Source of the DNA: a virus
Direction: 5' to 3' (one strand)
IMG/VR virus record: IMGVR_UViG_3300028844_003505
Span: 1 to 60,730 of that record
Length of the DNA stretch: 60,730 nt
Part shown: positions 47,717 to 55,223 of the stretch, one piece after another
Position numbering within the stretch: position 1 is the first letter of the stretch
Layout: every line of letters begins with the position of its first letter
Translations under genes and position numbers: made by a program
Notes under the pieces: model-generated
Told to the model about the DNA's origin: nothing
The model's input: only the letters and a program-made list of their open reading frames with translations
Database searches by the model: none

Positions 47717-47748
47717 TGTACACCATGCGCCTTGCGTATACGTGTACA
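47717..47748 (+). repeat. Inverted repeat with nested palindrome
   Basis: TGTACAC (47717-47723) pairs with GTGTACA (47742-47748), enclosing ATGCG/GCGTAT. It lies just before tRNA-Lys in otherwise featureless sequence. Confidence 0.5.
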
Positions 47749-47761
47749 TGCGTATTAACGT

Positions 47762-47838
47762 GGGCTGTTGGTGTCAATGGTTAGCACATCCGACTTTTAA
47801 TCGGTAAGGTGTAGGTTCGAATCCTATACGGCCTACCA
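47762..47838 (+). tRNA. tRNA-Lys (TTT)
   Basis: Acceptor GGGCTGT/ACGGCCT, anticodon stem CCGA/TCGG with loop CTTTTAA, T arm GTAGG-TTCGAAT-CCTAT, encoded CCA. Confidence 0.94.
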
Positions 47839-47847
47839 ATTTTTTTG

Positions 47848-47876
47848 TTGACAAAGAATAAAAATGAGGTTATATT
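47848..47876 (+). promoter_or_regulatory. Sigma70-like promoter overlapping a ribosome-binding site
   Basis: TTGACA, 17-bp spacer, TATATT ending three bases before the next ATG. GAGG inside the spacer could serve translation from a read-through transcript. Confidence 0.5.
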
Positions 47877-47879
47877 GTT

Positions 47880-48170
47880 ATGGACAAATTAAAAATAGAA
47901 TCTGATGGTGAAAAAAAAGATATTCTTCGAGGAAGATCATTTAAAACATATTGCTTCAATTGTGAATATATAATTAAAGCATCTGAATATAGGGGAAGAG
48001 TTCATTTATGTTCTATAGTAGGTCTTACTTCATATGTTGGAACATATGCAGAGATGCAACCATGTTCGGATGTTAATCTTCATGGGGATTGTGAAGAATA
48101 TAAGCAAGTAAAAATACCAGAAGCAAAACCGGGATTCATCGATACTGTTATACAATGGTTTAAAGAATGA
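47880..48170 (+). CDS. Cys-rich small protein, possible metal binder
   Basis: 96 residues with five Cys (C25-x2-C28 plus three more near 44, 62 and 71). It could bind zinc. GAGG lies 10 bases before the ATG, inside the spacer of a promoter-like sequence. It overlaps the next micro-gene by four bases. Unknown. Confidence 0.55.
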   Translation: MDKLKIESDGEKKDILRGRSFKTYCFNCEYIIKASEYRGRVHLCSIVGLTSYVGTYAEMQPCSDVNLHGDCEEYKQVKIPEAKPGFIDTVIQWFKE

Positions 48171-48235
48171 GAAGATTGTGGTTAATAATAGTTATCATAA
48201 TTATCTCGATAATAATGTTACTTAAAAATTTATAG
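48167..48235 (+). CDS. 22-residue membrane micropeptide
   Basis: MRRLWLIIVIIIISIIMLLKNL: positive N-terminus, one membrane span, and a Lys near the end. Its ATG overlaps the previous stop (ATGA), so coupling would give translation. Too short for homology; it could be incidental. Confidence 0.4.
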   Translation: MRRLWLIIVIIIISIIMLLKNL

Positions 48236-48246
48236 GAGAATATGAT

Positions 48247-48723
48247 ATGAATACATCTGAAACACCAACAAAAGACAACGTACTAAGGAGAACCATCCAT
48301 CTACGAGAAAGACTTAATGGCGTAGTCCAACCGACAGGTGGCGCAACGGTTACTTGTGATTACGACAAAGATACCAAACAACTCAGGTTTGCAGTTGCTT
48401 TGTGTTCGACCAAAGATGGGTTTTGTAAGAAAAAAGGTCGATTAATCTCACAAGGAAGACTGGTTACTGGGTTTGTTGCTGATGATCCATATACAATGAT
48501 CGCCGGACATCGGTTTGTTTTTCGTGCTACTGTTCCTGAAAATGTTAGGTTTGTAAATGTTATTTATGATACTATTCAGGATGTATTGAAAAATGATAAA
48601 TGGATCAAAGAACCAGATGTAAGCAATCTGGAAGATATTGCGTATCTTTGCGAAGATACTATCCATTACACAACACAGAAATATACAGAAGAAAATCTAT
48701 TGACACAGCCAATAGATTATTAA
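48247..48723 (+). CDS. Unknown phage protein
   Basis: 158 residues. 'VQPTGGATVTCDYDKDTKQLRFAVALCSTKDGFCKKKGRLISQGRLVTG' suggests a beta-rich fold, the second half helical. TAGGAGAA precedes the ATG. Codon use is similar to the promoter-cassette genes near 6-8 kb. No known function. Confidence 0.6.
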   Translation: MNTSETPTKDNVLRRTIHLRERLNGVVQPTGGATVTCDYDKDTKQLRFAVALCSTKDGFCKKKGRLISQGRLVTGFVADDPYTMIAGHRFVFRATVPENVRFVNVIYDTIQDVLKNDKWIKEPDVSNLEDIAYLCEDTIHYTTQKYTEENLLTQPIDY

Positions 48724-48729
48724 AAACTA

Positions 48730-48808
48730 TGCGAGTTCGCCTAGTCTGGTCTAAGGCATCTGTTTCATACGCAGATTAACGTTGGTTCAAATCCAACACT
48801 CGCAACCA
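48730..48808 (+). tRNA. tRNA with CAT anticodon (Met, or Ile if lysidine-modified)
   Basis: Acceptor TGCGAGT/ACTCGCA, anticodon stem ATCTGT/GCAGAT with loop TTCATAC, T arm GTTGG-TTCAAAT-CCAAC, encoded CCA. The decoded amino acid depends on modification of C34. Confidence 0.9.
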
Positions 48809-48816
48809 AAATATGA

Positions 48817-48972
48817 GAGAGTGTGTATCGGTTTATACTATGGGAGTGGAGAAAGTTCTGTTAGTAATAGTCACTTATAAGGTTACTAATGTAGTGTTCA
48901 TAATCCCGCAAGATATTGATAGCATGTTATTATATATCAGCCGTTAGCGAATATCCAACAATACACATTCTC
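48817..48972 (+). ncRNA. 156-nt multibranched RNA closed by a 12-bp stem
   Basis: GAGAGTGTGTAT (48817-48828) pairs with ATACACATTCTC (48961-48972). Inside are TTAGTAA/TTACTAA, GGGA/TCCC and TGATA/TATCA helices. It lies between tRNA-Met and tRNA-His without a reading frame. Confidence 0.6.
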
Positions 48973-48982
48973 CCTTTTTAAT

Positions 48983-49057
48983 GGTGGATATAGTTCAAGT
49001 AGAACGGTTCGGTTGTGACCCGGATTGTTGTGGGTTCAAGTCCCATTATTCACCCCA
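48983..49057 (+). tRNA. tRNA-His (GTG)
   Basis: Extra G-1 opposite C73 (the His identity pair), acceptor GTGGATA/TATTCAC, anticodon loop TTGTGAC, T arm GTGGG-TTCAAGT-CCCAT, encoded CCA. Confidence 0.95.
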
Positions 49058-49093
49058 ATTAATTTAATAACTTAAACCTTTGAGGATTTTATT

Positions 49094-50245
49094 ATGAGCG
49101 AAAATGAAACCATTACAAAAAAGTTTGTACCAACAAATCACAATGTACTGAAAACGGATAATGATAATCATATCGTTGCCAAAAATATTAGCAGTACGGT
49201 AGAACTTAATTCATCATTTCATGAGATGGATGTCTATGGTATTATCAACATGAGATCGTTGAAAAATTTTGATGATTTCTTGAAAGAGTTTCCAAGTAAA
49301 GAGTTTACTGCAAACTTCGATGATTCTTTCAATCTGAAATTGGATTATACTTCGGTTTATAATATTGTAAAGAATTTTGGAGAACTGGCATTATATCAAA
49401 ATCGGTATTACTCGAAATATAAAAATTGTTTGTGTTTGTTTAATATAGATGCTGATTCTAAGAAAACTCAGTTTTCGTATGATATTTATGGTCATGATAT
49501 GACTGAAGTTTTGTCGGTTGCAAACGAGTTTTATAAATCTATCGAAACTTATATTTTTGATGAAAACCATATCAATCTTAAATGGTTGTATATGGACGAA
49601 AATAAACAGTCGAGAGATCATGATGTACAAGTAAAGTATGACGATGTTGTGTTGGCAGAAGCATATCCATTTATTGAAAACTTCTCCAACTACATCGATA
49701 ACTATTTGAATAGTGAAGAAACTATTCTGGTATTGCAGGGAGAACCGGGAACTGGTAAGACTCGATTGATTCGACAGTTGTTAACGGCAATGTCTAAGTT
49801 CCACAATGGTAATAAATATTTTGGATTCACAACATCACCAGAGTTGATTGACAAAGAAACTTTTTACATGCAGTTTTTGTTAAGTGATGGTTATGGTGGA
49901 ATGGTTCTTGAAGATTCTGATACCAGTATTACTTCAAGAAAAAAAATCAGCGAGAACACAACGATCAGTAAAATGTTATTTGCTTCTGATGGATTTATTC
50001 CGCATAATAAGAAAATTATTTTGAGTACAAATCTTGATGTAACAGACATCGATGATGCGATTACTCGAAGTGGACGATGTTATGATTTTGTAAAGACTCG
50101 AAAATTGAGTCCAACCGAAATCAGAACTTTCATGGATGCATACAACAAGAAATTTAATTTGAGTGTCGAGATTCGAGAATTTCATCAAGATGCTCCGTTG
50201 TGTGATGTTTATAAAGCAATAAAGAATACAACAGAAAAGAAATAA
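49094..50245 (+). CDS. AAA ATPase of unknown function
   Basis: 383 residues. Walker A QGEPGTGKTR near 215-224, Walker B-like 'GGMVLEDSD' near 275, sensor 'IILSTNLDVTDIDDAITRSGRCYDF' near 315-340, the last resembling second-region-of-homology Arg residues of BCS1/FtsH-type AAA proteins. The first 200 residues are a separate domain without known relatives. It lies between tRNA-His and tRNA-Pro. It may unfold a protein target; no partner is visible. Confidence 0.75.
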   Translation: MSENETITKKFVPTNHNVLKTDNDNHIVAKNISSTVELNSSFHEMDVYGIINMRSLKNFDDFLKEFPSKEFTANFDDSFNLKLDYTSVYNIVKNFGELALYQNRYYSKYKNCLCLFNIDADSKKTQFSYDIYGHDMTEVLSVANEFYKSIETYIFDENHINLKWLYMDENKQSRDHDVQVKYDDVVLAEAYPFIENFSNYIDNYLNSEETILVLQGEPGTGKTRLIRQLLTAMSKFHNGNKYFGFTTSPELIDKETFYMQFLLSDGYGGMVLEDSDTSITSRKKISENTTISKMLFASDGFIPHNKKIILSTNLDVTDIDDAITRSGRCYDFVKTRKLSPTEIRTFMDAYNKKFNLSVEIREFHQDAPLCDVYKAIKNTTEKK

Positions 50246-50252
50246 GTTTAAT

Positions 50253-50330
50253 CGGAGTGTAGCACAGTCTGGTCAGCGCACATGCTTTGGGAGCATGGGG
50301 TCGTAGGTTCGAATCCTACCACTCCGACCA
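50253..50330 (+). tRNA. tRNA-Pro (TGG)
   Basis: Acceptor CGGAGTG/CACTCCG, anticodon stem ATGC/GCAT with loop TTTGGGA, T arm GTAGG-TTCGAAT-CCTAC, encoded CCA. Confidence 0.96.
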
Positions 50331-50345
50331 AATTAATTTAGAAAG

Positions 50346-50422
50346 TCTGGAATGTAGGTGTTGAATCCTACCATCAAAATAGAGTTATGGATGTTTCGAT
50401 GTAGTTTAAGAAAAACACCAGC
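50346..50422 (+). ncRNA. Permuted tRNA candidate A (3' half before 5' half), diverged
   Basis: 3' half: TCTGG (50346-50350), AAT, T stem GTAGG/CCTAC with 8-nt loop, acceptor CATCAAA (50372-50378). 5' half: acceptor TTCGATG (50395-50401), TA, D stem GTTT/AAAC, anticodon strand CCAGC (50418-50422). Acceptor strands pair 6 of 7, anticodon strands 4 of 5. The D loop lacks GG, so decay is likely. Confidence 0.45.
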
Positions 50423-50436
50423 TTAGAATTAAAAGA

Positions 50437-50543
50437 GCCGAGAGTATGGGTTCGAATCCCATTATGTAATTAAAGTGTATGCCTATCCATAACTATTTAT
50501 ATATTTATCATATAGTTTAATTGGTAGAACATCGGCGTTTACC
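50437..50543 (+). ncRNA. Permuted tRNA candidate B (3' half before 5' half)
   Basis: 3' half: GCCGA (50437-50441), GAGT, T arm ATGGG-TTCGAAT-CCCAT, acceptor TATGTAA (50463-50469). 5' half: acceptor TTAtCATA (50505-50512, one bulge), TA, D arm GTTT-AATTGGTA-GAAC, A, anticodon strand TCGGC (50532-50536). The anticodon strands pair 5 of 5. A separate 9-bp helix GTTATGGAT/ATCCATAAC (50384-50392 with 50485-50493) encloses the junction with candidate A. Confidence 0.55.
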
Positions 50544-50602
50544 TTTCGCTAGGGTGTAGTGTAACAGAACATAAACAATTATTTAAGTTAGGGGGTCTAA
50601 CT

Positions 50603-51733
50603 ATGAATAAATTTAAAGCACCAGAAGAAGCATCTAACATATATATAGACCATGTTAGCAAAAAAGCAAAGTTTGATTATTTGATTTATATTGGAAGATT
50701 TCAACCATTTCATAATGGACACAAGAAAGTAGTTGAAACTGGTTGTGCTATTTCAGATAAAGTGATTATATTGTGTGGTTCGTGTAATGTTCCTAGAACT
50801 ATTAAGAATCCATTTATATTTGAAGAACGAAAGAATTATATAGAGAAAACATTCGAGCATACTGAATATAAAGATCAGGTTATTATTAGAGGTCTTAATG
50901 ATATGGCATCTAATTCCGAATGGATAATTCAAGTCCAAAATATAATTAATGCATTGACAGAAGCTAATATCTCTGAAAATGTAAAGATTGGAATTATTGG
51001 ACATATGAAAGATGAATCATCTTGGTATCTGGAAAAATTGAATCTAGAATTTATTGAAGTTGGTATTTACAAAGACAGTACAAATATTGCAAATAAAAAA
51101 GTAGATTCTACTGATATTAGGAATCATATTTTTACAAATGAGCAGTACGAGTATAAAAATATAATTTCTGATGCAATGCAATATTGGCTTGAAGATTGGA
51201 AACGAGAAAAATGGGATGTGTATGAACATCTTCAAAAAGAGTATAAATTCAATAAAGAATATAAAAAGCAATGGGAAGGTTCTCCATTCCCTGTTCAATT
51301 TGTAACTGTTGATGCAGTAGTAGTTCAAAATGGACATATTCTTCTAATACAAAGAAAAACACAACCGGGTAAAGATTTATGGGCATTGCCGGGTGGGTTT
51401 TTAAATGAAGATGAAACATTACGTGAAGGAGTTTTACGAGAACTTAAAGAAGAAACACAATTAAAAGTTCCATCTAAGATTTTAGCAACACATATTCAAA
51501 ATCAAAATTCAATAGCTTTTGATAATCCACATAGATCGTTGAGGGGTAGAACAATTACTCACGTATTTGTTTTTAACTTACAACCTGATCCAGAAACTGG
51601 ATTATCTAATATCAAAGGCTCCGATGATGCGAAAGATGCTAAATGGGTTCCTTTGAACGAGTTCGACAAGATGGCAAAGGAAATGTTTGAAGATCATTAT
51701 TTTATTGCCGAGCATTTTATTAAACAATTATAA
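50603..51733 (+). CDS. natV: Bifunctional NMN adenylyltransferase / Nudix hydrolase
   Basis: 376 residues. An N-terminal nucleotidyltransferase with GRFQPFHNGH (31-40; the HxGH motif) and 'STDIRNHI' makes NAD from NMN and ATP. A C-terminal Nudix domain has the box G-x5-E-x7-REL-x-EE (near 264-284), in enzymes of this type acting on ADP-ribose. The same fusion occurs in Vibrio phage KVP40 (NatV). AGGGGGTC precedes the ATG. It is adjacent to the NAMPT gene, giving a two-step route from nicotinamide to NAD. Confidence 0.93.
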   Translation: MNKFKAPEEASNIYIDHVSKKAKFDYLIYIGRFQPFHNGHKKVVETGCAISDKVIILCGSCNVPRTIKNPFIFEERKNYIEKTFEHTEYKDQVIIRGLNDMASNSEWIIQVQNIINALTEANISENVKIGIIGHMKDESSWYLEKLNLEFIEVGIYKDSTNIANKKVDSTDIRNHIFTNEQYEYKNIISDAMQYWLEDWKREKWDVYEHLQKEYKFNKEYKKQWEGSPFPVQFVTVDAVVVQNGHILLIQRKTQPGKDLWALPGGFLNEDETLREGVLRELKEETQLKVPSKILATHIQNQNSIAFDNPHRSLRGRTITHVFVFNLQPDPETGLSNIKGSDDAKDAKWVPLNEFDKMAKEMFEDHYFIAEHFIKQL

Positions 51734-51770
51734 TTACAATATTAATAACTTATTTTAAGGGGGTCTTAAA

Positions 51771-53204
51771 ATGAATAAACGAAATATTATTTTAAATACT
51801 GATAGTTATAAACTTAGTCACTATAAACAATATCCAAAAGACACACAAACGATTTACTCTTATATTGAAAGTCGTGGTGGTCGATTTGATAAAACATTAT
51901 TCTTTGGTTTGCAAATGTTTATTAAAGAATATTTACAGAAACCGATCACCGCAGTAGATATTCTTGAAGCAAAAGATGTTGCAGAAAAACATGGTCTTTC
52001 CTTTAATGAGGAAGGATGGAATTACATTCTTAAAGAACATGGTGGCAAACTACCATTAAAAATCAGAGCAGTTAATGAAGGTGTTCTTGTTCCAGTATCT
52101 AATGTGATGGTGACGATGGAAAATACTGATCCGAAATGTTTTTGGCTAACTAACTATATCGAAACAGCACTGTTGCGAGCAATTTGGTATCCAACCACAG
52201 TAGCTACACAGAGTTATGAGATAAAGAAAATGATTTATAAATACTTAGAGGAAACTTCTGATGATCCAGATACAGAGATTGGTTTCAAATTACATGATTT
52301 TGGTGCAAGGGGAGTATCTAGCTTTGAGTCTGCTGGTATTGGTGGACTTGCACATCTTATAAATTTTATGGGTACAGATACGCTTACGGCTCTCCTGTAC
52401 GCCCGTGAATATTATAATGAAGATATGGCGGGATTTTCTTGTAACGCATCCGAACATTCTACTATTACTGCATGGGGTCGTAAGTTCGAGCGAGAAGCAT
52501 ACGAGAATATGATAAATCAGTATGGTGGCGAGGGTAAGATGTTTGCTTGTGTATCTGATTCTTATGATATCTATAATGCAGTAAACAATATTTGGGGAAA
52601 TCAACTAAAAGAAAAGGTTATTAATAATGGTGCTAGATTAATTATCAGACCTGATTCTGGAGTTCCAGAAAAAGTTGTTCCGCAAATTTTAAAAGACCTT
52701 ATGAACCATTTTGGTTCTACCAAAAATTCTAAAGGATATTTGGTATTGCCGGATTATGTTCGAGTTATTCAAGGTGATGGAATTAATTTTGATTCTATTA
52801 AACGTATTCTTGAAAAACTAAAAGAATGTGGAATTAGTGCCGACAACGTTGCGTTTGGTATGGGTGGAGCATTGTTGCAACAGTTAGACAGAGATACACA
52901 ACAATTTGCAATGAAATGTTCTGCTATCTTGAGAGATAATAAATGGGAAGATGTTTACAAAGAACCAGTGACTGATGCTGGTATGTCTTTTCAGAAAAAA
53001 TCTAAGCCGGGAAGATTGACTCTGATTTGGGATAATGTCAAGAAAAAACACAGAACAGAAAGATATCCATTAGCACACCAACCTTGGCAAGCAGGACCAG
53101 CTAATGAATGGTCTCATATGGAAGTAATGCATACTGTTTTTGAAAATGGAAAACTAGTTGCAGAATCTTCTTTGAAAGATATTCGTAGTAGAGTTAAATT
53201 ATAA
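51771..53204 (+). CDS. nadV: Nicotinamide phosphoribosyltransferase (NAMPT)
   Basis: 477 residues, full length. It joins nicotinamide and PRPP to give NMN. Family signatures: 'NTDSYKLSHYKQYP' at the N-terminus, 'LHDFGARGVSSFESAGIGG' (active site), 'RPDSGVPEKVV' (phosphate and ribose binding), 'QGDGINFDSIKRIL' and 'GMGGALLQQ'. Human and phage NAMPT share this order. It is paired with the natV gene (37-base gap), both behind AGGGGGTCT-type sites. Confidence 0.97.
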   Translation: MNKRNIILNTDSYKLSHYKQYPKDTQTIYSYIESRGGRFDKTLFFGLQMFIKEYLQKPITAVDILEAKDVAEKHGLSFNEEGWNYILKEHGGKLPLKIRAVNEGVLVPVSNVMVTMENTDPKCFWLTNYIETALLRAIWYPTTVATQSYEIKKMIYKYLEETSDDPDTEIGFKLHDFGARGVSSFESAGIGGLAHLINFMGTDTLTALLYAREYYNEDMAGFSCNASEHSTITAWGRKFEREAYENMINQYGGEGKMFACVSDSYDIYNAVNNIWGNQLKEKVINNGARLIIRPDSGVPEKVVPQILKDLMNHFGSTKNSKGYLVLPDYVRVIQGDGINFDSIKRILEKLKECGISADNVAFGMGGALLQQLDRDTQQFAMKCSAILRDNKWEDVYKEPVTDAGMSFQKKSKPGRLTLIWDNVKKKHRTERYPLAHQPWQAGPANEWSHMEVMHTVFENGKLVAESSLKDIRSRVKL

Positions 53205-53290
53205 ATAATAATCTTGGATGGCGTTTTATGAAAAAAAATCTATTTGTGAAGGATAATATCAAATCAGAGATATACGGGAGCATGAAATAT

Positions 53291-53362
53291 GCTCCCGTAG
53301 CTCAATGGCAGTAGCGGTCTCCTTATAAGAGATTGACGTAGGTTCGAATCCTACCGGGAGCA
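53291..53362 (+). tRNA. tRNA-Ile (TAT), CCA not encoded
   Basis: Acceptor GCTCCCG/CGGGAGC, anticodon stem TCTC/GAGA with loop CTTATAA (UAU reads AUA), T arm GTAGG-TTCGAAT-CCTAC. After A73 comes TAA, so CCA must be added by an enzyme. A copy of GGGAGCAT just upstream could pair with the 5' end. Confidence 0.9.
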
Positions 53363-53397
53363 TAATTTATGCTCATAAAATTTAAAGGGGTATAATT

Positions 53398-53856
53398 ATG
53401 ATTGATAAATTTGAAGGTGATTATAGATTTTTATCTAATTTTTGGGAGTGTCCTATTCTTTGGAATGGTGTTACATATAAATCAGCAGAACATTTTTATC
53501 AAGCTAGAAAAGCAATAACACCAGAAGATCACGAAAAAATTCGTAATGCTTCAGTCTCTGAATGCAAACGAATTGGTAATAGAATAGATATTCGTGATGA
53601 TTGGGATAGTATTAAAATTCGTGTCATGGATGATGTTGTGTTTTTAAAGTTTACACAGAACAAAGATTTACAAATAAAACTCATGAAAACATTTCCTTCT
53701 CGATTAGTTGAAGGTAATACATGGCATGATAATTTTTGGGGAAATTGTACTTGTAAAAAATGCAGTAAACAATTTGGAAAGAATTATTTAGGACAAACTC
53801 TAGAACATTGGAGACAAATGTTTATTGTGGATATGATAGAAAAATTGGGGTCGTAG
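53398..53856 (+). CDS. NADAR/YbiA-family protein
   Basis: 152 residues. 'FEGDYRFLSNFWECPILWNGVTYKSAEHFYQARKA' and 'GNTWHDNFWGNCTCKKC...GKNYLGQTLEHWR' are the signatures of YbiA-like (DUF1768/NADAR) proteins: N-glycosidases acting on riboflavin intermediates, and, in some members, enzymes that remove ADP-ribose from guanine in DNA. A CTCKKC insert could bind zinc. The stop codon TAG at 53854-53856 is also bases 8-10 of tRNA-Ala. Next to NAD salvage genes, an ADP-ribose-related role is attractive. Confidence 0.88.
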   Translation: MIDKFEGDYRFLSNFWECPILWNGVTYKSAEHFYQARKAITPEDHEKIRNASVSECKRIGNRIDIRDDWDSIKIRVMDDVVFLKFTQNKDLQIKLMKTFPSRLVEGNTWHDNFWGNCTCKKCSKQFGKNYLGQTLEHWRQMFIVDMIEKLGS

Positions 53857-53923
53857 CTAAATTGGGAAAGCACCTGCTTTGCACGTAGAAGATGTGAGAG
53901 TTCGAATCTCTCCGACTCCACCA
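53847..53923 (+). tRNA. tRNA-Ala (TGC)
   Basis: Acceptor GGGGTCG/CGACTCC, anticodon stem CTGC/GTAG with loop TTTGCAC, T arm GAGAG-TTCGAAT-CTCTC, encoded CCA. Its first ten bases overlap the end of the preceding gene. Confidence 0.94.
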
Positions 53924-53984
53924 AATTATTTAATAAGAAAGTATCGAAATTGATATTTATTAATTTAAACGAAAGTGAATACGT

Positions 53985-54629
53985 ATGAAAAAAAATTATA
54001 GTAAACTTGTTTACATCATGGATCGATCTGGTTCTATGCATGGATTGACTGAAAAATCTGTAGAAGGATTTAATTCTTTTGTTCAAGATCAAAAGAAAAT
54101 TGAAGGAACCGCAGATTTAACTCTTGCAATTTTTGATACTGAATATGAAACAGTATTTGAAGATGTAGATATTAAATCTGTTCATCCAATCACGGAAAAA
54201 GATATTTATGCAAGAGGTATGACAGCATTGTTGGATGCTATTGGTAGAACAATCGATTCTGTAGGATCAAAGATAGATAAACTTGGGGAAAATCAAAAAC
54301 CAGAACATGTTGTAGTTGTGGTTATGACAGATGGACACGAAAATTCCTCACAAGAATACAATAGAGAACAAATTAAAAAGTTGATTACCCAACAGGAAGA
54401 TGTTTATAATTGGAATTTTCTATTCATGGGAGCAAATCAAGACTCATTTGCTACTGGTGGTGGTCTAGGATTTAAGAGCGGAAATATTTCAAATTTTGAC
54501 GCATCTATTCAAGGAGCCGCAACTGCATATTCAACAACTTCAAATTTTGTTGGTAATCTTCGATGTAAGGTAGAAAATAAATCTTTGTCAGATACATACA
54601 AAGACGAAGAAGAAAAATTATCAAAATAA
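53985..54629 (+). CDS. Von Willebrand factor A domain protein (TerY-like)
   Basis: 214 residues, nearly a single VWA domain. MIDAS motif DRSGSM near 13-18, 'ARGMTALLDAI' near 78 and 'VVVVMTDGHENSS' near 105-117 (second and third metal contacts). The C-terminus is a short charged tail. Such proteins bind partners through a metal ion. It differs from the large VWA protein at 17.6 kb. Partner unknown. Confidence 0.85.
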   Translation: MKKNYSKLVYIMDRSGSMHGLTEKSVEGFNSFVQDQKKIEGTADLTLAIFDTEYETVFEDVDIKSVHPITEKDIYARGMTALLDAIGRTIDSVGSKIDKLGENQKPEHVVVVVMTDGHENSSQEYNREQIKKLITQQEDVYNWNFLFMGANQDSFATGGGLGFKSGNISNFDASIQGAATAYSTTSNFVGNLRCKVENKSLSDTYKDEEEKLSK

Positions 54630-54634
54630 CTTGT

Positions 54635-54708
54635 AGGGAATTAGTATAATGGTAGTACGTTTCTTTTACATGGAAAATGCGGGGGTTCGATACCCTCATT
54701 CCCTACCA
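54635..54708 (+). tRNA. tRNA-Val (TAC)
   Basis: Acceptor AGGGAAT/ATTCCCT, anticodon stem TTTCT/GGAAA with loop TTTACAT, T arm GGGGG-TTCGATA-CCCTC, encoded CCA. Confidence 0.92.
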
Positions 54709-54738
54709 TTTTGATGTGGAAAAATATAAAATAATATC

Positions 54739-54767
54739 TTGACGTATCAATGAAGTTGTGTTACACT
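54739..54767 (+). promoter_or_regulatory. Sigma70-like promoter before tRNA-Gly
   Basis: TTGACG, 17-bp spacer, TACACT. The predicted transcript starts about 15 bases before tRNA-Gly. Confidence 0.75.
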
Positions 54768-54787
54768 GTATTATAACAATCAAACAA

Positions 54788-54862
54788 GCGGGTATAGTTC
54801 AATTGGTAGAACTACTGCCTTCCAAGCAGAAGACATCGGTTCGATTCCGGTTATCCGCTCCA
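54788..54862 (+). tRNA. tRNA-Gly (TCC)
   Basis: Acceptor GCGGGTA/TATCCGC, anticodon stem CTGC/GCAG with loop CTTCCAA, T arm TCGG-TTCGATT-CCGG, encoded CCA. Confidence 0.95.
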
Positions 54863-54884
54863 TATAACTGTCAGGAGACTAATT

Positions 54885-55034
54885 ATGGTAAATGATTTAG
54901 ATACAATACACACCAAAAAAATTAATTCTGGTCTTATGGTTCATGTTAACGGACACCCATTGAGTGTAGAAGAAGAAAAGAAGTTGAAAAAATGTATTAA
55001 GAAATCAAGAAAATCATTGAATATAAAGAAGTAG
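54885..55034 (+). CDS. Small Lys-rich protein
   Basis: 49 residues with a basic C-terminal half (KKLKKCIKKSRKSL). CAGGAGAC is well placed before the ATG. Unknown; nucleic-acid binding is possible from charge alone. Confidence 0.5.
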   Translation: MVNDLDTIHTKKINSGLMVHVNGHPLSVEEEKKLKKCIKKSRKSLNIKK

Positions 55035-55041
55035 ATATTAT

Positions 55042-55102
55042 GCCTTGAAGCTATTTATAATTTCATACATGTCGGTATGGATGGAATAGTGGATAGGCTC
55101 CA
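55042..55102 (+). ncRNA. Small CCA-ended tRNA-like element
   Basis: GCCT/AGGC closes 61 nt ending T-CCA. AGCTATT pairs with AATAGT, and CATAC-ATGTCG-GTATG forms a hairpin. It has no T arm or anticodon arm. Confidence 0.35.
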
Positions 55103-55110
55103 AATAACTT

Positions 55111-55186
55111 TCCAAGGTAGCTTACATGGTGAAAGCATTCGGTTGAAGCCCGATAGAGGTGGGATCGTTACCTACCCTTGGAACCA
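55111..55186 (+). tRNA. tRNA-Phe (GAA)
   Basis: Acceptor TCCAAGG/CCTTGGA, anticodon stem TCGG/CCGA with loop TTGAAGC, T stem GTGGG/CCTAC, encoded CCA. The T loop ATCGTTA is unusual (A at the first position instead of T). Confidence 0.88.
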
Positions 55187-55223
55187 AATTTATTATTAAT
55201 TTTTTAATCATGGAGAAATGATT

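Noticed and set aside
47650-47760. Additional tRNA before tRNA-Lys (AAGGTTCGATC motif)
   Set aside because: The T-loop-like bases have no pairing stem, and no acceptor or D arm is nearby.
53228-53318. Short frame starting at 53228 and ending in tRNA-Ile
   Set aside because: It runs through the tRNA 5' half without a good ribosome-binding site.
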